Positions 26,961-39,283 of a stretch of DNA of 64,000 bases are shown one piece after another (position 1 is the first letter of the stretch; every line of letters starts with the position of its first letter). This stretch comes from CAZIOH01 sp964540815. Its GTDB lineage: Bacteria > Myxococcota_A > Polyangia > Fen-1088. The notes beneath the pieces are model-generated. The model did no database searches, was not told where the DNA came from, and saw nothing but the letters and a program-made list of their open reading frames with translations. The stretch lies in NCBI GenBank assembly GCA_964540815.1, contig CAZIOH010000035.1, positions 1 to 64,000 on the forward strand, written 5' to 3'. The translations under genes were made by a program, and so were the position numbers.

Positions 26961-28220
26961 ATGATCAGGCCGAACGACCGTGCACGCTCCGGTGTCCTGA
27001 TGGCCTTGTTGCTGGCGGCGGGCATGGCTGCCCTGGCCCTGGCCGCGCCGGCTTGCTCGCAAGGATCGAGCGCACCCGCCGCCGGCTCGCCGGGTGGGTC
27101 CTCGGGCGGAGCCCCCGGCACGGGGGGCACGCGAGCAACCGGCAGCGCCAGTGGCGGCTCCGGACAGGGCGCTGGCTCCCCGGCCACGACCGGGAGCTCA
27201 TCGGGCGGGGCGCCGTCCGATGCCGGGTCGGCCGCCCAGGATGGGGCGGTCGGCGCGAGCGCCAGCTCGGGAGGCGCGGGGCCTCCTGCCACGGAGGATG
27301 CCGGGGTCGTCGGCACGGCTGGAGGCGCCGCTACCCCCGCCGGTGGCGGGTCCGGCACCGGCCCGGCGGCCGACGGCGGTGCGGGAGGGACGCCCGGCGC
27401 TGGCAAGGGCGGTGGCGGTGGCGGCGACGTCGGCGTGGCGCCCGGACCCGGCTGGCCGGCGGTGGCCGACTTTGGCGCACCTGGTCCCTTCGCGACGGGG
27501 CGGGACACGGGCACCGGTCCGGGGGGCGCCTACGACGTGTTTCGTCCGGCGTCGCTCGGCGCCGATCACCGGAAGTATCCCATCGTCAGCTGGGCCAACG
27601 GGACCCTCTACAGCGTCGACGACTACGCGCCCCTGCTCACGCACTGGGCCTCGCACGGGTTCGTGGTCATCGCGGGGCATACCAACACCACCGCCGGGGG
27701 CGGGACCCACAAGGCCGGGATCGACTGGCTGGTGGCCGAGAACGCCAGGTCCACGAGCCCCTACTTCGGTGTCCTCGATCCCACCAGGATCGGCGCCGCC
27801 GGGCACTCGCAGGGTGGCGGCGCGACCATCGCCGCCGGCAGCAACAAGCCCGGGGTCACCGGCATCACCACCACCTTGCCCCTGATGCCGCTCCTGTCGT
27901 TCGAGGCCGACAAGACCATCGTGGCGCACCAGCTCGTCCCGATGTTCAACGTCAACGCGACCATGGACAACCGCGATCCGACCGGCGCTTATGCCACCCA
28001 GATCTACGGTGGGGCGGTGACCGAGCTCGTGCAGGCGAGCTTCATCGGGGTGCACGAGGATGCGATGAACGCCAAGATGCACGCCCCCACCGTGGCCTGG
28101 TTTCGCTGGAAGCTCATGGACGACACCCAGGCCAAGGCGATGTTCTATCCGGCCGCCACGTGTGTGCTCTGCCAGAGCCCCGACTGGCAGATGGTCCGTT
28201 ACAAGAACCCGGCGCCTTAG
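26961..28220 (+). CDS. PETase/cutinase-like alpha/beta hydrolase lipoprotein
   Basis: 419 residues. Lipobox near residue 32 (LAAPAC), then about 130 residues of Gly/Ala/Ser/Thr-rich linker, then an alpha/beta hydrolase of about 250 residues. The sequence order resembles the polyester hydrolase (PETase/cutinase-like) family: GPFATGRD start, HWASHGFVVI strand, the nucleophile elbow GHSQGG (Ser near 281), a candidate acid in NATMDNRD and His in IGVHEDAMN (near 363). The C-terminal WKLMDDTQAKAMF also aligns in position with that family. The elbow Met of PETase is Gln here, and the final Cys pair is a CxxC. Likely acts on an ester substrate at the cell surface. GAGGAG precedes ATG 26961. The gene stands alone and converges on the next. 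Confidence 0.82.
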   Translation: MIRPNDRARSGVLMALLLAAGMAALALAAPACSQGSSAPAAGSPGGSSGGAPGTGGTRATGSASGGSGQGAGSPATTGSSSGGAPSDAGSAAQDGAVGASASSGGAGPPATEDAGVVGTAGGAATPAGGGSGTGPAADGGAGGTPGAGKGGGGGGDVGVAPGPGWPAVADFGAPGPFATGRDTGTGPGGAYDVFRPASLGADHRKYPIVSWANGTLYSVDDYAPLLTHWASHGFVVIAGHTNTTAGGGTHKAGIDWLVAENARSTSPYFGVLDPTRIGAAGHSQGGGATIAAGSNKPGVTGITTTLPLMPLLSFEADKTIVAHQLVPMFNVNATMDNRDPTGAYATQIYGGAVTELVQASFIGVHEDAMNAKMHAPTVAWFRWKLMDDTQAKAMFYPAATCVLCQSPDWQMVRYKNPAP

Positions 28221-28257
28221 TGCACCGCCTTCGAAATCTTGGCGTCCAGCGCGAGGA

Positions 28258-30054
28258 TCAGACCGGACCCGTGTAGCGTCCCTCGATGGCGGCGCGGACG
28301 GCCTGCCGCGTGTCGTGGGCAGATGGGGGTGGGCCGGGAGGCGGACCGCTCCCCGAGGGCCCGGACACCGGGTTCCGCGCGCGCTCTTCCACCGCCGCCA
28401 CCTCGGCGGCGAGCTCCGGATCCTTGATGATCTCGCGGAGCCAGCGCGAGTAGTCTCCCGCGCGCAGGTGGTGGTCCCAGGTCTCGTCGTCGATCCCCTG
28501 TCCGAGCTCGAGGAACGCGCTCAGGTTCTGGGCGCGCAGGTTCAGCTTGCCCTCCGGTCCGCGAAAATAGAAGCTGCTCTCCCGCGGGAGCTCTCCCTCG
28601 GCGTACTTGCGGATGTGGCGACGCCGCTCGGTCGCGGGGGCGATGCCGTCGAAGCGCTCGACCGGATGGTCCGGGAGGTACGGCCACCAGACGATGGCCT
28701 GACCGCTCTCGAGAGGGCCGGGGTCGACCTGGGGCGGCACGACACCGACCGCGGCGGCGAATTCGGCCAGGGTCGCGGCCGGGCTGGCACCGATGGCCAC
28801 CACCACGTTCACCCGCGCCAGCAGGGCCGGCGCCACGTGCCCCGGGTGCACCGTGACGAGGAACAGGTTGGTCATCTCGCCGATGGCCACGGGCACGCTC
28901 GCGGTGGCCCCCGTCGCCGCCGCCGACGCCGGTGCGAGGTGATGGGCCTCGTCGATCACGATCCAGTGCGGATGCCCGAGCCGCAGCCGCTCGAGGTGCA
29001 AGCGGGGGAGAAACTCCTCGAACAGGGCCGGACGATCCGACAGCCCCACCCCGAGCATGTTGATCATGACATTCTGCTCGGGTTCCTCCATGACCTTGAT
29101 CAGGCCCTCGAGGGAGGGCAGCTCGTGGCGACCGCCGAAGGCGATCACCCCGGGGAGCTCGTCGTAGTCGCCCTCCGGATCGAAGATGCAGTACTGGTAG
29201 CCCCGCTCGCCCAGTCGCTCGAGAAAGGCGGTGGTGAAGGTGGACTTGCCGCCCCCCGACGTACCGGTCAGCAAGACCGTCGCCCCATACGCGGGGAGGC
29301 TCACGGTGCCGCCGGCGCCAGCTCCGGGCCGCGCCAGGGCGGCTCCGACCGGGATGTCGTGGCGGGCCTGGTGGCCGCCGAGCTCGGCCAGATCGGTGGC
29401 GATCAGGCGATCCGCGAGCTCGACGACACCGGCCCCTTGCACCGCGCGCGTCACCAGATCGGCGCGCTCCCTCAGCATGGACACGGCGTTGGCGACCGCC
29501 ACCCGACACTCGCACCCGTCGAGGAGGGCATGGTCGTTCTCGGCGTCGCCGACGGCCACCACGTTGTGAGGCGACAGGTGCAGGTCATCGAGCGCGGCCC
29601 GCAGGCCCGTGCCCTTGTTGACCCCCGAGGGCAGCACCATCACCGCCCCCTTGTTGAAGACCACCTGCAGCTCGAGGCCGAGCTCCCGGATCACGTCGAG
29701 GACGGTGCCTTCGTGGGGTTGCCAGGTCGCCACCACCACCTTTCCCGATCGCACGTCCGGAACGCCTCGCTCGAGCAGGGCGGCCGCGAAACGGGGCGGG
29801 GGCGGCTCGGCCAGCACCCGCAGCTCGCGCGTCGATGGCCAGTACAGCACCCCACCGTTCTCGGCCACCACCAGGTCGAAGATCGCGAGATCGGGACAGA
29901 CCCGCTCGAGATCCTCGATTTCCCGGCCCGTCACCAGGATGACCTTGCGGCCAGTGCGCCGCAGCCGCTCGAGGGCCTCCCTGGTCGCATGGGCGACGCG
30001 GCCCTCGTCGGCCAAGGTCCCGTCATAGTCCGTTGCGAGGGCGTGATAGCGCAT
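28258..30054 (-). CDS. HAD-IIB phosphatase fused to a HerA/FtsK-like P-loop ATPase
   Basis: 598 residues. Residues 1-220 are a Cof/sucrose-phosphatase-type HAD hydrolase: DYDGT at 9-13 (nucleophile and acid Asp), TGRE (motif II), the Lys in FNKGA/VNKG and GDAENDHALL (motif IV). Residues about 240-500 are a P-loop ATPase with Walker A GTSGGGKST (near 258), IFDPEGDYDE (HerA-like sensor segment) and Walker B HWIVIDEAHHL (near 367). A C-terminal segment includes WDHHLRAGDYSRWLREIIKD. Both modules keep their catalytic residues. HAD proteins usually act on small phosphates and HerA-like proteins on DNA or protein remodelling, so the joint role is unclear. It converges on the PETase-like gene and is divergent from the next lipoprotein gene. 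Confidence 0.88.
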   Translation of the reverse strand: MRYHALATDYDGTLADEGRVAHATREALERLRRTGRKVILVTGREIEDLERVCPDLAIFDLVVAENGGVLYWPSTRELRVLAEPPPPRFAAALLERGVPDVRSGKVVVATWQPHEGTVLDVIRELGLELQVVFNKGAVMVLPSGVNKGTGLRAALDDLHLSPHNVVAVGDAENDHALLDGCECRVAVANAVSMLRERADLVTRAVQGAGVVELADRLIATDLAELGGHQARHDIPVGAALARPGAGAGGTVSLPAYGATVLLTGTSGGGKSTFTTAFLERLGERGYQYCIFDPEGDYDELPGVIAFGGRHELPSLEGLIKVMEEPEQNVMINMLGVGLSDRPALFEEFLPRLHLERLRLGHPHWIVIDEAHHLAPASAAATGATASVPVAIGEMTNLFLVTVHPGHVAPALLARVNVVVAIGASPAATLAEFAAAVGVVPPQVDPGPLESGQAIVWWPYLPDHPVERFDGIAPATERRRHIRKYAEGELPRESSFYFRGPEGKLNLRAQNLSAFLELGQGIDDETWDHHLRAGDYSRWLREIIKDPELAAEVAAVEERARNPVSGPSGSGPPPGPPPSAHDTRQAVRAAIEGRYTGPV

Positions 30055-30375
30055 GCTCGTTCATCCCAGCTCGACCGACCGACTGGCGGGCGATCGTGGC
30101 GGTGGCGGCGGCATTTCAGTCAGCAATCGACGTGCCGCGCGCAATCGGGCGCGGCCACGCGGGCGCCCTGGCCAGGCGTCACGGATTCGAACCGTTCCCC
30201 GGCGCGCGCGGCGAGGGTCGTCACGCCCTCGTACCTGATCCGCGAGCCGAGGGTGCAGCGGGGTTCGCGGGTTCGGCTCACCCCTGCCATCCCACACCAC
30301 CGGACACACCAACCGCCAGGTGCCCGGCGATTCGAGCCCGATGCTACATTCGGCGAAACCAACCGGAGGTGACAC
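30055..30375. other. Divergent intergenic region with a tRNA-3'-end-like sequence
   Basis: 321 bp between divergent starts. On the minus strand, 30196 down to 30169 reads as a T-arm with the canonical GGTTCGAATCC core, seven acceptor bases, a discriminator and CCA. A matching 5' half was not found. Two further T-loop-like motifs lie at about 30262-30280 and 30329-30340. GGAGG with suitable spacing precedes the TTG start at 30376. Confidence 0.35.
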
Positions 30376-31407
30376 TTGCGAAGAAGCGAAGTCGTGTTCT
30401 CGGCCATGGGACTTCTCGTTCTCGGGGCCTGCTCGGGGGGATCGTCCTCCCCCGCGAGCGGCTCCGGTGGGGCCGCCAGCGCGAGCGGCGGGCGCGGCTC
30501 CGGCGGCAGTGCCGCGGGGACCGGGGGCGGCGTCGCGGTCGGAACGGGCGGCAGCCCGGCGGTGGCGACGGGCGGAAGTCCGTCAGGAACCGGAGGCGGT
30601 CCGGGTGCCTCCGGAGGCGGAGGCGGCGTCCCGGCCGCGGGCGGCGCGGGCGGCGCGGGAGCCACCAGCCCCGCGGCTGGCGGCGGCGGTGGCCAGACCG
30701 CGGGCGGGGCAGCCGGACAACCTTCGCCGGGGTCCTCGCTGGGCGGCGGCGACGGCGCGCCCCCGGGCGGTGGCGGCGTCTCCGGAGCGGGCGCCGGAGG
30801 GGGAGGCGCGGACATGAGCTTCTTCGTCACCAGCCGCGGAATGGGCAACGGCGGCAACCTCAATGGTCTCGACGGGGCGGATGCTTTTTGCAAGTCGCTG
30901 GCCATGGCGGTCTCGCCTGCCCTCGGGGCCAAGACCTGGCACGCCTACCTGTCCACCTCCACCGTCAACGCCCGGGATCGAATCGGCGCGGGGCCCTGGC
31001 GCAATGCCCGCGGCGTCATCGTCGCCAACACCGTGGCCCAGCTGCACGATCAGGCGGTGGGCGGGATGCTGGACGCGACCTGGTCCACCGGCAACGCCAC
31101 CATCGCCCTCGATGAGAAGGGCGTCATGGTCCCGCTGGCCCCGACGCTGGTGCACGATATCCTGACCGGCTCGAACGCGGATGGGACCGCGGCACCCGTT
31201 CACTGCAACAACTGGACGTCGTCGATGACCACCGACACCGCCTGGATCGGTCACGCCAATCGCGCGGGCGGCGGGACACGCCCCACCTCGTGGAACTCGG
31301 CCCACACGGTCGGCTGCGGCGAGCCCACCGCCGGGATGGATTTTCAGATGGGGACGGTCAGCTCCGGCGGAGGCCGGGGCTCGTTCTATTGTTTCGCCGT
31401 TCCATGA
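30376..31407 (+). CDS. DUF1554/lectin-like-domain lipoprotein
   Basis: 343 residues. Lipoprotein signal (LLVLGAC, Cys near 19), then about 125 residues of Gly/Ser/Ala linker. The globular domain of about 190 residues has the pattern FFVTSRGMGNGGNLNGLDGA, then FCKSLA, a TWHAYLST strand, RIGAGPW, and paired Cys late in the chain (CNNW, VGCGEP, FYCF). I associate it with the DUF1554-type, C-type-lectin-like domains known from Leptospira and myxobacteria; ligand unknown. The start is TTG 30376, preceded by GGAGG; no ATG fits the lipobox. It ends 21 bp before the convergent TPR gene. Confidence 0.78.
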   Translation: MRRSEVVFSAMGLLVLGACSGGSSSPASGSGGAASASGGRGSGGSAAGTGGGVAVGTGGSPAVATGGSPSGTGGGPGASGGGGGVPAAGGAGGAGATSPAAGGGGGQTAGGAAGQPSPGSSLGGGDGAPPGGGGVSGAGAGGGGADMSFFVTSRGMGNGGNLNGLDGADAFCKSLAMAVSPALGAKTWHAYLSTSTVNARDRIGAGPWRNARGVIVANTVAQLHDQAVGGMLDATWSTGNATIALDEKGVMVPLAPTLVHDILTGSNADGTAAPVHCNNWTSSMTTDTAWIGHANRAGGGTRPTSWNSAHTVGCGEPTAGMDFQMGTVSSGGGRGSFYCFAVP

Positions 31408-31428
31408 GCGAAAGTCGCCGGTCGCGTC

Positions 31429-32352
31429 TCACTCTCCGGTGGCGACGACCGCGGCCGTCGGGCGGTGGATCTGCGCCTCGGCGTGGGAGGGGTGCTGCTC
31501 GTCGCGGCGATGGGCGCGCACCGCGGCCCGGGCCTCGGGCGCGTGCCAGCCCCGGGGCGCGAGGACGAGGTAACGCCGGTACGCCTCGACGGCCCGCCCG
31601 GTCTCGCCCGCCTTGCCATCCGCGCGCGCCACGAGCACGAAGGCCTCGGCGAGCGTCGGATCGAGGGCGATGGCCTTGTTCGCCCACTCGCCCGCCTCGA
31701 CCCCGCGCGCTCGGGCGTAGTACGACTTGGCGACCTTGAGAGCGAGGCCCGCATCCTTGGGACGGGCCGTGAAGGCCTGCGTGCAAGCCTCGATGCTGAG
31801 GCGCCACTTGCGCTCGCGAAAGGTGTCCCCGCAGGTCGCGACGACGCTCTCGGCGTCGTCCGTGGAGGCGGCGCTGCCGGCCTCGGTGGCACCGCCGCCG
31901 GGCGCCGAAGCGACGGGGGCGGGGAGCGCCGCGCCAGCGGCCGCCGCGGGCATCGTCTTCGGCGAGGCCGACGGGACCGCGCCCGAGCCCGGCTGCGGGG
32001 CCTCGACCCCGGCCCCGCGGGCCACGTGCGGGCTGCCCGACGGGTCACCTGCCGCCGTGCGATCGGTGGTTCCGGCCGCTGGCCCGGCCACCGTGGCCTC
32101 CATGCGCCGTCCCCCGGCCGGAGCGCGCTTGGCGCGCGGCCCGATGACCACCACCGCGACCGAGATCGCCGCCACGATCGCCCCGAACCACAGGCGGGTC
32201 TGCAAGGTCTCCCGGCGCGCCCGCAGGCGAGCCGCCTCCTGGGCCGCCCGGACCGCTGCCAGGGAGGCCCGGGCCTCTTCCGACAGCGGGAGCTTGATCC
32301 CCGAGAAAGATGCCAGCACGCCCGAGGAGTCGTCATCCACATGTTCGAACAT
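31429..32352 (-). CDS. Single-pass membrane protein with C-terminal TPR-like domain
   Basis: 307 residues. Cytoplasmic acidic N-terminus (FEHVDDDSSG), a basic amphipathic stretch, one transmembrane helix (about 62-80: LWFGAIVAAISVAVVVIG), and a Pro/Ala/Ser-rich linker (about 85-160) that can span the periplasm. A tetratricopeptide-like region of two to three repeats follows (WRLSIEACTQAFTARPKDAG, EAGEWANKAIALDPTLAEAF, GRAVEAYRRYLVLAPRG). Such proteins usually act as scaffolds. Two cysteines are present, one just before the repeats. The first in-frame ATG with the coherent N-terminus is 32352; the Shine-Dalgarno sequence is weak. It is divergent from the hybrid kinase gene with 142 bp between starts, an unusually A-rich stretch for this window. 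Confidence 0.75.
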   Translation of the reverse strand: MFEHVDDDSSGVLASFSGIKLPLSEEARASLAAVRAAQEAARLRARRETLQTRLWFGAIVAAISVAVVVIGPRAKRAPAGGRRMEATVAGPAAGTTDRTAAGDPSGSPHVARGAGVEAPQPGSGAVPSASPKTMPAAAAGAALPAPVASAPGGGATEAGSAASTDDAESVVATCGDTFRERKWRLSIEACTQAFTARPKDAGLALKVAKSYYARARGVEAGEWANKAIALDPTLAEAFVLVARADGKAGETGRAVEAYRRYLVLAPRGWHAPEARAAVRAHRRDEQHPSHAEAQIHRPTAAVVATGE

Positions 32353-32494
32353 GGGTCGATTGAGCCACCAACCGGGGCCGGTCGCAAAAAACTCACTGCA
32401 AATACCTCGCCTGGGCTGCCTCCGTGCGGTCGCTCCCGCCGACGACCCTTGTCTTCCTCCCGAGGCACCCGGATAATCCCCCGGGGAGGATCCC

Positions 32495-35161
<2,667 letters not shown>

Positions 35162-35170
<9 letters not shown>

Positions 35171-37819
35171 GCGCTTGCGTCGACGTCCGAGCAACGCCAG
35201 CACGCCAACGAGCCCCGCGAGCCGTCGAGCCGCCCGTCCCCTGGCTCCACCCAGCTCGGCGGCCGCGGTCGGGGATGGGCCGTCCGGCCCGGCGACCGCG
35301 CACCCCTCGCCGGCGGGCTTGAGCTCGGTGGGCTTGCTGTCCGAGGGGGCGGGGTCCGCGGCCACCCCGGTCGGGCTCTCGGCGACGACCGGAGACGACG
35401 GCGCCACGCTCGGCTCGGCCTCCGCCGTCCCGCCGAAGGCCCCGAGGTTGATGCGTCCGCCGTTTGGCGCCGGCTCGGCGGCGAAGTCGTCGCCTGGATC
35501 TCCCCGATCGGTCGTGGGCTGGCCGCGCTGCACGTGCAGATCCCCCTGTCCGTACCCGACGAACGCCACCTCCTCCGCGACATCGGAATCCCCACGGCTC
35601 ATTCCCTGGTAGGCGGCGACCAGGTTGCCGGTGAGATCGTTGAAGGTGCTGGCGATGGCGCCCCCGGTCTCGACCGCGAGGCCCACCTGGTTGCCGACCA
35701 CGATGCTGTTCTTGATCAGGACCCGGCCAGCGGCACGGACCGCGCGCCCGTTGGCCGCGAGGGTGAGATTCACCAGCGAGGCGGCGGCGTTCGCGCCCAC
35801 CGCGACGCCGGTGTCCACGCTGCCGCGCACGATGACGTTGCGGATGCGGGCGTCGTGGACGTCGTGTGCGATCGCGATGCCGACCTTGGCGCCGATCACG
35901 GTCAGGTTGCGGACCTCGGTGGGCCGGCCGGTGGTGCTGGCGGCCAGCGACAGCCCAACCTCGAGCCCCGTCGCGTCGAGCACGGTCTTTCCAGGGCCGG
36001 CGCCCTCCAGCGACACACCGGCGGGCACGTCCATCGAGCCCTGCAGGCGAAAGGTCCCCGCCCCGAGCCGGATGATGCTCCCGATCGGGGCGCGCTCCAT
36101 CGACGCCACCCCCTCGTAGCGGGAGAGCTCCGGGAGCGGGAGCCGTCCCAGGGCCGGGGCGACGGCGCGCAGGTATTGCAACTTGGACCAGTCGGACCAG
36201 GCCCCCCGTGCATCCCGGGCGCGCAGGGCGACCACGTAAGTCACCCCCGGCTCGAGCGACGTGGCCAGCCGCAGGCTGGTGGCACCTGCGGCGGTGATCT
36301 CGGCGCCAAGCCAGTCCTCCAGGATCTCCCCGTCGCGATCGATGCGAATCTCGTACGCCACGTCGTCGCCATCCGGATCGAGCACCGGCTTCCATTCGAC
36401 GAGCGGCCGCCCCGCGGCGAGAAGGCGTCCCGAGCCCCCGCTCCAAACCGGCGCGTCGGGCGGCAGATTCACGCTCGACAGGTGACTCTCGAGCGTCCCG
36501 TCCTCCGACTCGACGAACAGGCGGCCGTTGGCGAGCACCGGCGAGGTCCGCCCAGGAGCGGTCAGGGTCAACGTGGGACCGCGTCGCTGTCCGCTGCGCG
36601 CGTCCAGCACCTGCACGGAAGCTTGCAGCGACGAGCCCACCGCCACCCACGCGCCCCCGGCCCGCACGCCCGCGTACCCCGCGGGGGTCGGACAGAGCCA
36701 GTTCTTCGGGATGTCGTTGGCGGAGGCGAGCTGCAGCCGTCCGTTGGCGCGCTGCCAGATCACCCGCCCGGAGGCCGGATCGACGGCCACCACGGTCTCG
36801 CGCAGCAGAAACTGGTCGGCCACCTTGTCCTTGTCGGTGTCGATGGCGTCATCGATTCGAACATCGAAGACCAGCAGCCCCGCGACCGCGGTGATGGACG
36901 AGACCGCATACGACCGGCCGAGCCGGGCGGCCGCGGTGTCCACCCCCTCGTCCGCCAGGCTCGGGAGCAAGGTGGGCAGATCGATGGGCCACCCCGCGGC
37001 GGCCTGTCCGGTCGCGAGCTCGACCGCGTGCAGACGCCCACTGGCTCCCCCGGGCAGCAGGTAGACCCGGCTCCCGCTGATCACCGGCGCCGACAGGTTG
37101 ACCATCCCGTCGCCGTCGTAGGTCCACCGGGGCGCGCCGGTCGCGAGGTCGAAGCTGTAGAGGTGCCCCTCCATCGCGCCCACCAGCACCTGAGCCCCAT
37201 CGGTGACCGGCACGGAGTTGCTGAACTGGGCCATCACGTCCGCGCGCGTGGCCCAGAGGGTCGCGCCGGTTGCGGCGTCGATGCGGAAGAGCTGGCGCAA
37301 GGGGTACCCCCCCGCCAGGAGCAGGCTGTCCGCCACCACCTGCGGCGACGACTGCTCGATGCCCCCGAGGTGCTTCTTCCAGACCAGCTTGCCGTCGGTG
37401 AGACGCAGGGCATAGAGGCTCTGATCGAGCGAGGGCACGAACACGCGGCCCTTGTGGATGGCCGGTGAGGCCATCAGGCCATCGGTCGCGGTGAACTTCC
37501 AGATCAGCTGGCCGGTGCCCGCGCGCAGCCCGTACACCGTGCCGTCGCGGCTGCCCACCACGGCGACTCCATCGGCGACCGCCGGGCTCGAGGTGTTCCA
37601 TGTCCCGTTCGGGATGGGAAACGACCAGCTCCCCGCCCGAAAGTCGACCCCCGAGCGCTCCGGCGTCGCCGAGCCATGCGCGGGCTCGAGACCGTGCGCC
37701 GGCCAGTCGTCCGCCCGCGCCGACATGGACCACGACAGCGTCAGGCCCGCGGATACGAGGAGGGCCACTGCCGCGACAGGGCTCCCCGAACGCCCGGTCG
37801 AAGCTGTTCTCTGCGGCAT
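35162..37819 (-). CDS. Surface PQQ-type beta-propeller / parallel beta-helix protein with MYXO-CTERM-like tail
   Basis: 885 residues. Signal peptide (about 12-35, ending MSARAD), then PQQ-like propeller blades to about 420 (repeats such as VGSRDGTVYGLRAGTGQLIW, VPSLDQSLYALRLTDGKLVW, VGAMEGHLYSFDLATGAPRW). A fibronectin-III-like segment (about 440-560) and a right-handed parallel beta-helix of the pectate-lyase/choice-of-anchor kind (about 570-760) follow. The tail is a Pro/Ser linker and a MYXO-CTERM-like end (GEGCAVAG ... LAGLVGVLALLGRRRKRS). The catalytic residues of quinoprotein dehydrogenases are not evident, so adhesion or polysaccharide binding is more likely than catalysis. ATG 37819 gives a proper signal peptide; the open frame to 37921 does not. 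Tail-to-tail 9-bp overlap with the kinase gene. Confidence 0.82.
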
Positions 37820-38045
37820 GAGCTCGGGTGTTCCATCGACGGGATGTGCAGGAGCTGAAGCCGCCGTGCTCGCCTGAAAAGACGGGAGGTGACCGAGGAA
37901 ACCGGCCCCTCTGCCTGGCAATGAGTGCGAGCTCCTCCCGTGTCGGGGCTTTCACGACAGCGCCGCAGGTCGCCGGCACAGGTCCGCGGAAATCGGCCGC
38001 CCAGGCGCGCGCAAGCGGGGAAACCCGAATAGGATCGGCGGCGGC

Positions 38046-39137
38046 ATGCGACGTCGGGATCGGGGACCCGGAGCGGCACTGGCGCCCGCGGACAGCGACG
38101 CCCTGCGCGAGGCGAGCGAAGGGCTGAAACGGATCGCCGACGACAGCCTCGAAGGCCTGCAGCAGCGCTTCCCCGGCGAGTGGAGGACCGTGGGCTCGGC
38201 GCTGGTGGCGGCGGCCGAGACCCGTCGCCCCGAGGCCATGGTTGCCTTCATGAACCGGTTTCGTGCGGGGGCGAGACCCTGGCGGGCCCGCCTCGAGCGA
38301 CGGGGCGGGCGGAACGGAACGACCGCGCTCCTGCGCGCGGCCGCACCGCACCTGGCGATGGACCGCATGGCGCGGCTCGCGGCCGAGGTGACCCTGAAAG
38401 CCGCCGCGGCGCACCTCGCCACCGGCCAGCCGACCGGAACCCTGCGCTTCGGCCGCCTCGACGGCTGGCTCATCGACCGGCTGTTCTTCGCGCGCCGACC
38501 ACCCGGCCACGGCGGGGACGCCCGCGGGACGGCGGCAGGGCTGGCTCGCAAGCCCGTCTCGCTGAGGGCCTTCCGGTGGCTCTGGCCGCTCATCCGGCAG
38601 CGGCGCATCCTCATGCCTCTGGTCGCGCCGCGCGGGATCTACTGCTTTTACAGCCGGGAGCTGGTGCGCGCGCTCGGCGAGCTGATTGGCGTGCGCGTCT
38701 GCCTGGAGATCGCCGCCGGGGACGGGACCCTGGCGCGCTTCCTCTCGGCGGCCGGGACCCCGGTCATCCCCACCGACGACCGGAGCTGGAGCCACGCGAT
38801 CGCGTACCCCGACGACGTGCAGGTGGAGACCGCGCCGGAGGCGCTGGCCCTGCGCCGGCCAGCCGCGGTGGTGTGCTCGTTTCCGCCCCCACAGAACACC
38901 TTCGAGCGTCACGTTTTCCGGACCTCGAGCGTGGAGCTGTACATCGTGATCACCTCGCGGCACCGCCATGCGGCTGGCGACTGGAACGCCTACGCCGCCC
39001 AGACCGCCTTCGACTGCGAGGCGCCTGCCGCGCTCGCCGCGCTGGTGCTGCCGCCCGAGCTCGATCCCGCCGTCCTGGTCTTTCGAAGACGAGCACCGGC
39101 CCGCCCCGCCGGACGGGGCCGCGTCGCGCAGGCGTGA
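38046..39137 (+). CDS. Methyltransferase-like protein of unknown role
   Basis: 363 residues. The N-terminal 180 residues are Arg/Ala-rich and helical with no recognised domain. The C-terminal half holds a Rossmann-like motif resembling the SAM-binding motif I of class I methyltransferases: VCLEIAAGDGTLARFLSAAG (near 220-239), then an acidic VIPTDD after the next strand and a VVCSFPPP motif-IV-like segment. Its position 146 bp before the NRPS gene, same strand, suggests a tailoring or unrelated housekeeping role; neither can be decided. TAGGAT at about 38031 could be a -10 element. I found no closer family. Confidence 0.65.
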   Translation: MRRRDRGPGAALAPADSDALREASEGLKRIADDSLEGLQQRFPGEWRTVGSALVAAAETRRPEAMVAFMNRFRAGARPWRARLERRGGRNGTTALLRAAAPHLAMDRMARLAAEVTLKAAAAHLATGQPTGTLRFGRLDGWLIDRLFFARRPPGHGGDARGTAAGLARKPVSLRAFRWLWPLIRQRRILMPLVAPRGIYCFYSRELVRALGELIGVRVCLEIAAGDGTLARFLSAAGTPVIPTDDRSWSHAIAYPDDVQVETAPEALALRRPAAVVCSFPPPQNTFERHVFRTSSVELYIVITSRHRHAAGDWNAYAAQTAFDCEAPAALAALVLPPELDPAVLVFRRRAPARPAGRGRVAQA

Positions 39138-39283
39138 CCTGGCCGACCCCGGGTCACGGGCGCCGGTCACGTTTTTCGGAGCGGACGCACGGTATGCGAC
39201 ATTTGCATGCGCAGGCACACTTCTCCCCATAGAATTCGGCCATCGAAAACGGGGGCGCGGCGCGGACCTACGCACTTTCTCCG

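Noticed and set aside
30160..30200. tmRNA 5' end (GGATTCGA motif on the plus strand)
   Set aside because: The bases after GGATTCGA do not match the conserved GACGGG-type continuation, and no tmRNA 3' end lies downstream.
30169..30240. Complete tRNA gene on the minus strand
   Set aside because: T-arm and CCA fit, but no D-arm or anticodon arm can be folded and the total length would be only 61-69 nt.
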